Assembly (NCBI GenBank): GCA_945949655.1
Contig: CAMFFG010000099.1
Location: 1 to 5,407, forward strand
From: an uncultured Peptococcaceae bacterium
Lineage (GTDB): Bacteria; Bacillota; Peptococcia; Peptococcales; Peptococcaceae
Length of the DNA: 5,407 nucleotides
Reading direction: 5' to 3'
Below the pieces are notes generated by a model. It was not told the DNA's origin. It saw only the letters and a program-made list of their open reading frames with translations, and made no database searches. Below, one piece after another: positions 1 to 5,359 of this stretch; within the stretch, counting starts at the first letter, position 1; each line of letters begins with the position of its first letter. Made by a program: the position numbers and the translations under genes.

Positions 1-464
1 TCCCGCGGCGGGCCCGGCAGCATGATGGCCACCTTGCCGTCCTGCTCAATGGCTGCCCCGGGCGCGGTACCGCTGTGGTTGGTGAAAATAACGGCACCTT
101 CCGGCTGGTAAGCCTGCTTTTCGTTGTTGGGGGACATTTTATGAGGCCGTTTGGCAAAAAATTCATGGATTTTTTCCAGAGAAGGTTGATGTAAGACCAG
201 TTGAAGGTTAAAATATTTAGATATAGTTTCTTTGGAGAGATCATCGTAAGTGGGCCCAAGCCCGCCGGTGGTAATGACTAGATCAGCGCGGCCAAGGGCG
301 ATGTGCAGCGCTTCTTCCAGGCGCTGGGCGTTATCGCCTACCACAGTGTGATGATAGACATTGATGCCCAGCCGGGCCAGCTGCTGTGACAGCCAGGCAG
401 CGTTGGTGTTGACGATATTGCCCAGCAGCAGTTCGGTACCGATACATAAAATTTCTGCATTCAT
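1..464 (-). CDS. cinA: CinA-like protein (molybdopterin-binding/MoCF domain), 3' part outside window
   Basis: This is the N-terminal 154 codons of a CinA family protein; the reading frame is still open at the window edge. It begins [15 protein letters not shown], the usual CinA start. It continues with [11 protein letters not shown] at about residues 80-90, HSGTAPGA at about 130-137 and LPGPPR at the truncated end, the classic motifs of the MoCF/molybdopterin-binding-like domain. The start is fixed by AGGAGGA six bases upstream of the ATG. Full-length family members are roughly 400 residues, and many carry a C-terminal nicotinamide-nucleotide (NMN) amidase domain that would lie beyond base 1. 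Family roles are pyridine-nucleotide recycling (ADP-ribose pyrophosphatase and NMN deamidase activity) and, in competent Firmicutes, competence association. Which applies here cannot be seen. It is transcribed away from the arg operon, so a functional link to arginine is not implied. Identity is very likely; presence of the amidase domain is unknown. Confidence 0.95.
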   Translation of the reverse strand, partial: MNAEILCIGTELLLGNIVNTNAAWLSQQLARLGINVYHHTVVGDNAQRLEEALHIALGRADLVITTGGLGPTYDDLSKETISKYFNLQLVLHQPSLEKIHEFFAKRPHKMSPNNEKQAYQPEGAVIFTNHSGTAPGAAIEQDGKVAIMLPGPPR

Positions 465-470
465 ATAAAT

Positions 471-477
471 TCCTCCT
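471..477 (-). promoter_or_regulatory. cinA ribosome binding site
   Basis: On the - strand the sequence AGGAGGA lies six bases before the cinA ATG (464-462). This is a near-perfect Shine-Dalgarno sequence and it decides the cinA start. Confidence 0.85.
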
Positions 478-521
478 CGCAGGCAGATGATGGATCCAGT
501 ATGGCTTTACTGTCTGATTTC

Positions 522-556
522 TATCATAAAATTTCTGTCATGAAATTGCTATGATA
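522..556. repeat. Imperfect 35-bp dyad over the possible cinA promoter
   Basis: The outer arms are TATCATA (522-528) and TATGATA (550-556), which are exact reverse complements. The inner arms are ATTTC (531-535) and GAAAT (542-546), also exact reverse complements. The centre is TGTCAT (536-541). With one bulged base, 13 of 14 arm positions pair. The dyad covers both hexamers of the proposed cinA promoter, the position expected of an operator. It has no T tract, so it is not a terminator. No known regulator motif is recognised. Confidence 0.5.
523..551 (-). promoter_or_regulatory. Possible cinA promoter
   Basis: Read on the - strand, a TATGAT -10 hexamer (528-523) is preceded 17 bases upstream by TAGCAA (551-546), a weak -35 with three of six consensus bases. 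Transcription would start near 516, giving an untranslated leader of about 50 bases before the cinA ATG. The good -10 and correct spacing support it. The poor -35 and AT-rich surroundings make it tentative. Confidence 0.35.
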
Positions 557-574
557 AAATGGTACTGCGAAATG

Positions 575-601
575 AACACAGATGCAAGAAAAATCTGTGT
601 T
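575..601. repeat. Perfect 9-bp inverted repeat (stem-loop)
   Basis: AACACAGAT (575-583) and ATCTGTGTT (593-601) are exact reverse complements separated by nine bases. There is no T tract after either arm on either strand, so this is not a standard terminator. It could be an operator or an RNA hairpin if a transcript crosses it. The proposed argC promoter lies downstream of it, so it would not be in that mRNA. Confidence 0.55.
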
Positions 602-620
602 GGGCGATCGGTTGAAGCAT

Positions 621-651
621 TTTTCCGCAGGGAAAACAGATGATTTTCTGT
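621..651. repeat. Overlapping, mutually exclusive small inverted repeats
   Basis: TTTTCC (621-626) can pair with GGAAAA (631-636) across a four-base loop. The same GAAAA (632-636) can instead pair with TTTTC (644-648), and ACAGA (636-640) with TCTGT (647-651). A further 5-bp repeat, CAGTG/CACTG, lies at 673-687. The stems are short and may arise by chance in AT-rich DNA. The structure would matter only if transcription begins upstream of 621. Confidence 0.3.
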
Positions 652-696
652 CTGCTGTATATGAGGTGTGGGCAGTGTTTTCCACTGGAACATTTT

Positions 697-719
697 TGCA
701 TAAAATTTGCAGATATTCA
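697..719. promoter_or_regulatory. Candidate distal ARG box (ArgR/AhrC operator)
   Basis: Compared with the bacterial ARG-box consensus TGAATWWWWATTCA, the bases at 697-710 (TGCATAAAATTTGC) match 10 of 14. The overlapping stretch 706-719 matches 9 of 14 and has a perfect right half-site, ATTCA. The site lies 11-33 bases upstream of the argC -35 hexamer, a plausible place for a second ArgR hexamer contact. AT-rich DNA yields such matches easily, so this is supportive rather than decisive. Confidence 0.35.
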
Positions 720-729
720 CAAAAACATA

Positions 730-758
730 TTGCATGATTATACGGAAAGATGTATACT
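730..758 (+). promoter_or_regulatory. argC operon promoter (sigma-A type)
   Basis: TTGCAT (730-735), a 17-base spacer and TATACT (753-758, five of six consensus bases) form the best vegetative promoter in the region. Initiation near 765 would leave a leader of only about 25 bases before the argC ATG, just enough for its ribosome binding site. It would drive the whole argCJBD unit, since no terminator is seen before 5183. Confidence 0.65.
731..744. promoter_or_regulatory. Candidate ARG box overlapping the argC promoter
   Basis: TGCATGATTATACG matches the ARG-box consensus TGAATWWWWATTCA at 10 of 14 positions. It overlaps the -35 hexamer (730-735) and runs into the spacer of the proposed argC promoter. 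A repressor bound here would block RNA polymerase. ArgR/AhrC control of argC operons in this way is established in Escherichia coli and Bacillus subtilis; its operation here is inferred from position and partial match. Confidence 0.45.
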
Positions 759-773
759 AATTTTTATATTTTC

Positions 774-780
774 AAGGAGG
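774..780 (+). promoter_or_regulatory. argC ribosome binding site
   Basis: AAGGAGG sits nine bases before the ATG at 790. It fixes the argC start there rather than at the in-frame ATG at 640, which lies upstream of the promoter and lacks a ribosome binding site. Confidence 0.9.
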
Positions 781-789
781 GAACCAATC

Positions 790-1833
790 ATGTCTGTTAA
801 AGTAGGTATTGTAGGTGTTACTGGTTATACCGGCGGCGAACTGATCCGTTTGCTGCTGAATCATCCGGAAGCGGAAGTTGTGGCGGCTTCTTCCCGCAGC
901 AATGTGGGCAACCCGGTGTCGGCCGTGCACCGACAGCTGTTCGAATATATGAATCTGGTAGAATGTGAGATCAAAGCGGAAAATTATGCAGATTGCGATG
1001 TGGTATTTCTGGCATTGCCACATGGGGCTTCTTCGGGTATGGCCAAAGAACTGATCGCTATGGGCAAAAAGGTCATCGACCTGGGCGCCGATTTCCGTCT
1101 GCGGGATTATGACACCTACCAGCAGTGGTATGGAGCCGAACACGCCTGGCCGGAAGCGTTGCCTGGCACCGTGTATGGTCTGCCGGAACTTTATAGGGAA
1201 CAGATCAAAAATCAGCAGCTGATCGCCAACCCGGGATGCTATCCAACCAGCATTATTCTAGGCCTGGCACCGCTTCTGAAAAAGGGCTGGGTCAAGCTGG
1301 ATACTATCGTGTGCGACAGCAAATCGGGCGTGACTGGTTCCGGTAAGAGTTTGACCCAGAATACCCATTTCCCCGATTGCAATGACAATATGTCGGCCTA
1401 CAAGCTGGCTGCGCACCGTCATACGCCGGAGATTGAACAGGAGCTGAGTGCGCTGGCAGGCCAGCCGCTTTTGATCAGCTTTAACCCGCATCTGATTCCG
1501 CTGAACCGCGGGATCTTGTCTACCATCACCATGCAGGCAGCCAGAACTGATTTAACGCAGGAAATGCTGGATGCGGCCTATCACGAATTTTATGATAAAG
1601 AAGAGTTTGTGCGGGTGCGCAGCAAGGACAGTCTGCCCTGCACCAAGCTGGTACAGGGTTCCAATTACTGTGATGTAGCGCCAGTATGGGATGCCCGCAC
1701 CAAGCGCATCGTGGTGGTATCCTGTATTGATAATCTGGTAAAAGGCGCCAGCGGACAGGCCGTTCAGAATATGAATCTGATGATGGGGCTGGATGAAGGT
1801 ATGGGTCTGCGTTACGGCGTCATGTATCCCTGA
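790..1833 (+). CDS. argC: N-acetyl-gamma-glutamyl-phosphate reductase
   Basis: ArgC performs the NADPH-dependent reduction of N-acetyl-glutamyl-5-phosphate to N-acetylglutamate 5-semialdehyde, the third step toward ornithine, in the cytoplasm. The 347-residue product has the normal family length. Visible motifs are the N-terminal nucleotide-binding loop GVTGYTG (residues 9-15), LPHGAS (76-81), the catalytic cysteine in NPGCYPTS (Cys150), SGVTGSGK (179-186), HRHTPEIEQ (209-217, with the conserved active-site histidine) and NLVKGASGQAVQN (315-327). The start at 790 follows a strong ribosome binding site and gives MSVKVGIVG, which begins right at the Rossmann fold. A frame extension back to 640 adds 50 residues with no family resemblance. 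It is the first gene of the argCJBD operon; its TGA is 29 bases before the argJ ATG. No missing key residue is seen. Confidence 0.97.
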   Translation: MSVKVGIVGVTGYTGGELIRLLLNHPEAEVVAASSRSNVGNPVSAVHRQLFEYMNLVECEIKAENYADCDVVFLALPHGASSGMAKELIAMGKKVIDLGADFRLRDYDTYQQWYGAEHAWPEALPGTVYGLPELYREQIKNQQLIANPGCYPTSIILGLAPLLKKGWVKLDTIVCDSKSGVTGSGKSLTQNTHFPDCNDNMSAYKLAAHRHTPEIEQELSALAGQPLLISFNPHLIPLNRGILSTITMQAARTDLTQEMLDAAYHEFYDKEEFVRVRSKDSLPCTKLVQGSNYCDVAPVWDARTKRIVVVSCIDNLVKGASGQAVQNMNLMMGLDEGMGLRYGVMYP

Positions 1834-1847
1834 TGGATGAAAGATAC

Positions 1848-1854
1848 AAGGAGG
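1848..1854 (+). promoter_or_regulatory. argJ ribosome binding site
   Basis: AAGGAGG lies eight bases before the ATG at 1863. An in-frame ATG at 1833 overlaps the argC stop codon (TGATG) but has no such site, so 1863 is preferred. Confidence 0.85.
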
Positions 1855-1862
1855 AACAAGAC

Positions 1863-3068
1863 ATGGAAATTTTAGAAAACGGTTCTGTTACCAGTCCCCG
1901 TGGCTTTACTGCAGCGGCGGTGGCAGCAGAGATCAAATATGTAGGGCGGAACGATTTTACCATTGTGTATTCCAAAGTGCCGGCGCAGGCTGCCGCCGTA
2001 TATACGCTGAACAAATTCAAGGCAGCGCCGCTGCAGGTGACCGAGCAGAACATTGCCAACGGCACCGCACAGGCCATTGTGGTCAACAGCGGCATCGCCA
2101 ACTCCGGCATGGGTGTGGAAGGGATGCTGCAGGCCCGGCAGATGTCCGACTGGACTGCGGTAGCGCTGCACATTGCCAAGGATGATGTGGTGGTAGCTTC
2201 CACCGGTGTGATCGGCATGCCGCTGCCGATGGATAAAGTAAAAACCGGTATCGACAAAGTGTCCAGAGCGCTGTATGCCGATGGCGGTCACGATGCGGCG
2301 CGGGCCATCATGACTACCGATGCGGTCTGCAAGGAGATGGCAGTGCAGCTGCGGGTGGATGGCAAAGTGGTCACCATCGGTGCCATGGCCAAAGGCTCCG
2401 GCATGATCCATCCCAATATGGCGACCATGCTGGGCTTTATCACCACCGATGTCAACATTGACAACAAAGCACTGCAGGCCGCCTTTAAAGCCAATATCGA
2501 TGACAGCTTCAATATGGTGTCGGTAGATGGCGACACCAGCACCAACGATATGGTGGTGATCCTGGCCAACGGACAGGCCGGCAACACCTTATTGACCGAA
2601 GAAAGTCCGGATTTTCCGGCGTTCAAGGAAGCGCTGCGGGAGATCTGCATCGCCATGGCTCAGAAGATCGCCGGCGATGGCGAAGGCGCTACCAAGCTGA
2701 TAGAATGCACGGTAACCGGCGCAGCCACCAAACAGGATGCCCGTCTGGCAGCGAAAGCCATCATTGCCTCCAGTCTGGTGAAAACAGCCATTTACGGCAA
2801 CGATGCCAACTGGGGCCGCATTGCCTGTGCAGCAGGGTATTCCGGCGCACAGTTTGACCCCAACAAGGTGAATATTTTTATCGGCGATGTGCAGGTGGCC
2901 CAGAACGGCATGGGTCTGGAATTTGACGAAGCCAAAGCCACCGAGATCTTAAAGCAGAAAAAAGTAAAAATTTTAGTAAAATTCAATATCGGAGAGGCAG
3001 AAGCCACAGCTTGGGGCTGTGATTTGACCTACGATTATGTTAAAATAAATGCAGATTACAGAAGCTGA
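1863..3068 (+). CDS. argJ: Glutamate N-acetyltransferase / amino-acid acetyltransferase (ornithine acetyltransferase)
   Basis: ArgJ transfers the acetyl group from N-acetylornithine to glutamate, giving ornithine and regenerating N-acetylglutamate; bifunctional members also use acetyl-CoA. The 401-residue product has normal length. The self-cleavage site is clear: KGSGMIHPNMATML, with predicted autoproteolysis between Ala187 and Thr188. Thr188 becomes the nucleophile of the beta chain. STGVIG (113-118) supplies the Thr-Gly oxyanion pair, TTD lies at 151-153, GNDANWGRI is present in the beta half, and the C-terminus ends NADYRS. The start gives MEILENGSVTSPRGF, a typical N-terminus. The usual NSGNANACTG stretch reads NSGIANSGMG (75-84), a departure near the start of the alpha chain. 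No argA is visible nearby, which fits, but does not prove, the bifunctional type. It lies 29 bases after argC and 41 before argB. Confidence 0.96.
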   Translation: MEILENGSVTSPRGFTAAAVAAEIKYVGRNDFTIVYSKVPAQAAAVYTLNKFKAAPLQVTEQNIANGTAQAIVVNSGIANSGMGVEGMLQARQMSDWTAVALHIAKDDVVVASTGVIGMPLPMDKVKTGIDKVSRALYADGGHDAARAIMTTDAVCKEMAVQLRVDGKVVTIGAMAKGSGMIHPNMATMLGFITTDVNIDNKALQAAFKANIDDSFNMVSVDGDTSTNDMVVILANGQAGNTLLTEESPDFPAFKEALREICIAMAQKIAGDGEGATKLIECTVTGAATKQDARLAAKAIIASSLVKTAIYGNDANWGRIACAAGYSGAQFDPNKVNIFIGDVQVAQNGMGLEFDEAKATEILKQKKVKILVKFNIGEAEATAWGCDLTYDYVKINADYRS

Positions 3069-3095
3069 TGCAGATGCAAGGAAAATAAATCATTT

Positions 3096-3101
3096 AGGGA
3101 G
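3096..3101 (+). promoter_or_regulatory. argB ribosome binding site (supports a TTG start)
   Basis: AGGGAG ends eight bases before the TTG at 3110. The next in-frame ATG (3122) would be 20 bases away, too far. The spacing therefore selects the TTG as initiator. Confidence 0.7.
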
Positions 3102-3109
3102 CTGATCTT

Positions 3110-3976
3110 TTGGAAAAAGCAATGAAAACGGCACAGGTACTGGTGGAAGCGCTGCCGTATATTAAAAAATTCTCCGGCAAAACAGTTGTGATCAAATATG
3201 GCGGTCATGCCATGCACAACGAAATCATGAAAGAAAAAGTGATCTCCGATATCGTGCTGATGATATTTGTCGGCATCAATCCGGTGATCGTGCACGGCGG
3301 TGGCCCGGCTATCAACTACTGGGTAGAAAAAAACGGTGGGGAGCCCGAATTTATCAATGGCCTGCGGGTGACCGATAAAGATACCATGGAAGTGGCCCAG
3401 ATGGTGCTGGTAGGCCGCATCAATCAGGAGATCGTAGGCATGATCCAGAAGCTGGGCGGCAAAGCCATGGGCATCAGCGGTGTGGATGGCGGTACTATCA
3501 CAGCAAGTAAAAAAGAAATGCTGGTAGATGGCGAAGCGATCGATCTGGGCTTTGTGGGCGAAGTGACCAGTGTCAATACGGACCTGATCAACCAGGCCAT
3601 TACGCACGGCTACATTCCGGTGATCTCGCCTATTGGCTGTGATGAAAACGGGCAGATCTACAACATCAATGCCGATTCGGCAGCCGGCATGATCGCGGCC
3701 AGCCTGAAAGCCGACAAAATGTTCCTGCTGACCGACATCAACGGTGTGCAGGATGACAACGATAATGTGATTTCCATTCTGGATTTTGCCAAAGCGGAAG
3801 ACTACAAACGGAAAGGCGTGATCCGCGGCGGTATGATTCCCAAAGTGGACTGTTGCATGGATGCCATCCGCGGCGGGGTAAACAGCGTGCACATTGTAGA
3901 CGGATGTCTGGAGCACAGCATGTTGCTGGAACTGTTTACCGACGAAGGGATCGGTACCATGGTGGTAAAGGAGTAG
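3110..3976 (+). CDS. argB: Acetylglutamate kinase
   Basis: ArgB phosphorylates the gamma-carboxylate of N-acetylglutamate with ATP, the second step of ornithine synthesis and usual point of arginine feedback. The product has 288 residues if TTG is the start (284 from the ATG at 3122). Amino-acid kinase motifs are VIKYGGHAM (Lys29), VHGGGPAIN (61-69), NGLRVTD (83-89, with the substrate-binding arginine), NINADSAAG (185-193) and GGMIPKVD (240-247, Lys245). The N-terminal helix (about residues 1-20, AQVLVEALPYI) and the C-terminal HSMLLELFTDEGIGTM are features of hexameric, arginine-inhibited enzymes and are absent from the shorter, insensitive E. coli type; feedback inhibition is thus inferred. 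The segment GISGVDGGTI (121-130) differs from the common SGKDG form. The final codons contain the argD ribosome binding site, so the two genes are probably translationally coupled. Confidence 0.97.
   Translation: MEKAMKTAQVLVEALPYIKKFSGKTVVIKYGGHAMHNEIMKEKVISDIVLMIFVGINPVIVHGGGPAINYWVEKNGGEPEFINGLRVTDKDTMEVAQMVLVGRINQEIVGMIQKLGGKAMGISGVDGGTITASKKEMLVDGEAIDLGFVGEVTSVNTDLINQAITHGYIPVISPIGCDENGQIYNINADSAAGMIAASLKADKMFLLTDINGVQDDNDNVISILDFAKAEDYKRKGVIRGGMIPKVDCCMDAIRGGVNSVHIVDGCLEHSMLLELFTDEGIGTMVVKE
3968..3973 (+). promoter_or_regulatory. argD ribosome binding site inside the argB 3' end
   Basis: AAGGAG forms part of the last argB codons (Val-Lys-Glu-stop) and ends ten bases before the argD ATG. 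A second weak match, AGAGG (3975-3979), is closer to the ATG. The arrangement suggests translational coupling of argB and argD. Confidence 0.7.
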
Positions 3977-3983
3977 AGGTACA

Positions 3984-5168
3984 ATGGGTGCAACAACACA
4001 ACAAGTCATCGAAGATGGACAGAAGTATGTCATGAATACCTACGGCCGTCTGCCCATCGTCATCGATAAAGGGCAGGGCTGCTATGTGTGGGATCTGGAC
4101 GGCAAGCGTTATCTGGATCTGGTAGCCGGCATTGCGGTCAATTCGCTGGGGCACTGCCATCCGGCTGTCAGCAGAGCCATTCAGGAACAGTGTGAAAAGC
4201 TGGTACACTGCTCCAACCTGTACTGGATCGAAAATCAGGTGAATCTGGCTAAACTGCTGGTAGAAAAAAGCGGTTTAGGCAAAGCATTTTTCTGCAACAG
4301 CGGTGCGGAAGCCAACGAGGCTGCCATTAAACTGGCCCGCAAATGGGGCAAAGGGGAAAAATATCACATCATCACCATGCAGAAATCTTTCCATGGCCGC
4401 ACGTTAGGTTCCCTGGCTGCCACGGCCCAGGAAAAATATCAGAAGGCGTTCCGGCCATTGCCGGAAGGTTTTTCCGCTGTGCCGCTGGGCGATCTGGAAG
4501 CGCTGGAAAAAGAGATCCGTCCGGAAACCTGTGCCGTGATGCTGGAACCGATCCAGGGCGAAAGCGGCATCAACGTGCCAGCACAGGAATATATGCAGGG
4601 CGTGCAGGATCTCTGCCGCAAACACGGTATTCTGTTGATCTTAGACGAAGTACAGACCGGTTTGGGCCGTACCGGCAGATCGTTCTGCTTCCAGAATTTT
4701 GGTCTGGAACCGGATATCGTTTCGCTGGCCAAAGCCATCGCCAACGGTGTGCCCATGGGTGCTATTCTGGCTAAGACCGAAGTGGCCGACTGTTTCCAGC
4801 CCGGCGACCATGCTTCCACCTTTGGCGGCACACCGATCGCCACAGCAGCAGGGCTTGCCGCCTGCAGCATTCTGCTGGACGATGATTTTCTGGCCAATGT
4901 GCGGGAGAACGGCCAATATTTTCGGGCGCAGCTGCGGGCCATTGGAGAACGGCACCCCGGCGTCATCAGAGAGGTGCGCGGCTTAGGGCTGATGATCGGC
5001 TGTGAACTGACCGGCTCGGCCAAAGAAGCTGCCGCAGCGCTGCTGGAGCAGGGCGTTCTGGTCAACAGCATTGGCGACCATGTACTGCGTTTTGTACCGC
5101 CGCTAATCATCACCAGAGAAGAGATCGACAGCTTTATTCCAGTGCTGGAAAGCGTGCTGTGTAAATAA
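3984..5168 (+). CDS. argD: Acetylornithine aminotransferase (class III, PLP-dependent)
   Basis: ArgD uses glutamate as amino donor to convert N-acetylglutamate 5-semialdehyde to N-acetylornithine, with pyridoxal phosphate as cofactor, in the cytoplasm. The 394-residue product has the usual family length. Motifs in order are DLVAGIAVNSLGHCHP (45-60), NSGAEANEAAIKLAR (105-119, phosphate binding), SFHGRTLG (135-142), EPIQGESG (188-195), DEVQTGLGRTG (221-231, Asp221 facing the pyridine nitrogen), LAKAIANGVPMGA (248-260, Lys250 as Schiff-base lysine), STFGGTP (278-284) and LRFVPPLIIT (368-377, with the substrate-binding arginine). Related enzymes such as succinylornithine or ornithine aminotransferase share these motifs; the operon context decides for ArgD. 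Some ArgD enzymes also act in lysine synthesis. It starts seven bases after the argB stop and is followed by a strong terminator, so it is the last gene of the unit. Confidence 0.95.
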   Translation: MGATTQQVIEDGQKYVMNTYGRLPIVIDKGQGCYVWDLDGKRYLDLVAGIAVNSLGHCHPAVSRAIQEQCEKLVHCSNLYWIENQVNLAKLLVEKSGLGKAFFCNSGAEANEAAIKLARKWGKGEKYHIITMQKSFHGRTLGSLAATAQEKYQKAFRPLPEGFSAVPLGDLEALEKEIRPETCAVMLEPIQGESGINVPAQEYMQGVQDLCRKHGILLILDEVQTGLGRTGRSFCFQNFGLEPDIVSLAKAIANGVPMGAILAKTEVADCFQPGDHASTFGGTPIATAAGLAACSILLDDDFLANVRENGQYFRAQLRAIGERHPGVIREVRGLGLMIGCELTGSAKEAAAALLEQGVLVNSIGDHVLRFVPPLIITREEIDSFIPVLESVLCK

Positions 5169-5182
5169 ATATGTAATGATTC

Positions 5183-5236
5183 AAGAGGCTGTTGCAAAAT
5201 CATCCAATCCGATGATTTCTGCGACAGCCTCTTTTT
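5183..5236 (+). terminator. Rho-independent terminator after argD
   Basis: A long hairpin begins 14 bases after the argD stop. The arms at 5183-5204 and 5211-5233 pair almost completely, with one G-U wobble and one bulged base, around the loop CAATCC. The base of the stem is AAGAGGCTGT against ACAGCCTCTT and is followed by TTTTT (5232-5236). On the opposite strand only a very short T run follows, so it acts mainly on the + strand. The 22-pair stem is long for a terminator. Confidence 0.9.
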
Positions 5237-5330
5237 CCTGTACGAAAAGATGCTGCAATAAAAACTCAGGATACGGATGCAGTGAGGACTTTTCCTGCCC
5301 ATTGGAGCGGAACCTGTCGAACGATTCTTC

Positions 5331-5359
5331 TTGCAGAACTGGAAAAATTATGCTATTCT
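5331..5359 (+). promoter_or_regulatory. Weak promoter-like sequence in the right-hand tail
   Basis: TTGCAG (5331-5336), a 17-base spacer and TATTCT (5354-5359) resemble a sigma-A promoter with four of six matches in each hexamer. It would read rightward out of the window. No ribosome binding site plus start codon follows before the window ends, so its target is unseen. Chance occurrence is quite possible. Confidence 0.25.

Larger units (their letters stand above)
465..789. other. Divergent cinA-argC intergenic regulatory region (no gene)
   Basis: The 325 bases between the divergent cinA and argC starts are visibly richer in A+T than the flanking genes. I see no credible gene here. A frame continuous with argC is open from 640, but it has no ribosome binding site and encodes nothing family-like. 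The region carries an imperfect 35-bp dyad (522-556), a perfect 9-bp inverted repeat (575-601), small inverted repeats at 621-636 and 673-687, ARG-box-like sequence (697-744) and the argC promoter (730-758). None of the hairpins is followed by a T tract on either strand, so they do not look like intrinsic terminators. Confidence 0.8.

Noticed and set aside
560..569. TGGTACTGCG, similar to the T-box motif TGGNACCGCG.
   Set aside because: One core base differs, the sequence upstream is the cinA 5' region rather than a specifier domain, and no terminator with a T tract follows. It is most likely coincidental.
640..789. In-frame upstream extension of argC, adding 50 residues from an ATG at 640.
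   Set aside because: There is no ribosome binding site at 640, the extension crosses the promoter, its residues are unlike any ArgC N-terminus, and AAGGAGG sits correctly before the ATG at 790.
1833..1862. Ten-residue upstream extension of argJ from the ATG overlapping the argC stop.
   Set aside because: No Shine-Dalgarno precedes it, while a strong one precedes the ATG at 1863. The extended residues are encoded by the spacer and ribosome binding site itself.
3056..4033. Long - strand open frame (325 codons) opposite argB.
   Set aside because: It is the antisense of a clear argB. Its His- and Asp-rich product is typical of a reversed coding frame, and there is no ribosome binding site or family motif.
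4439..5302. Long - strand open frame (287 codons) opposite argD.
   Set aside because: It is antisense to argD and also runs through the terminator hairpin. The Ser-, Arg- and Pro-rich composition is that of a shadow frame.
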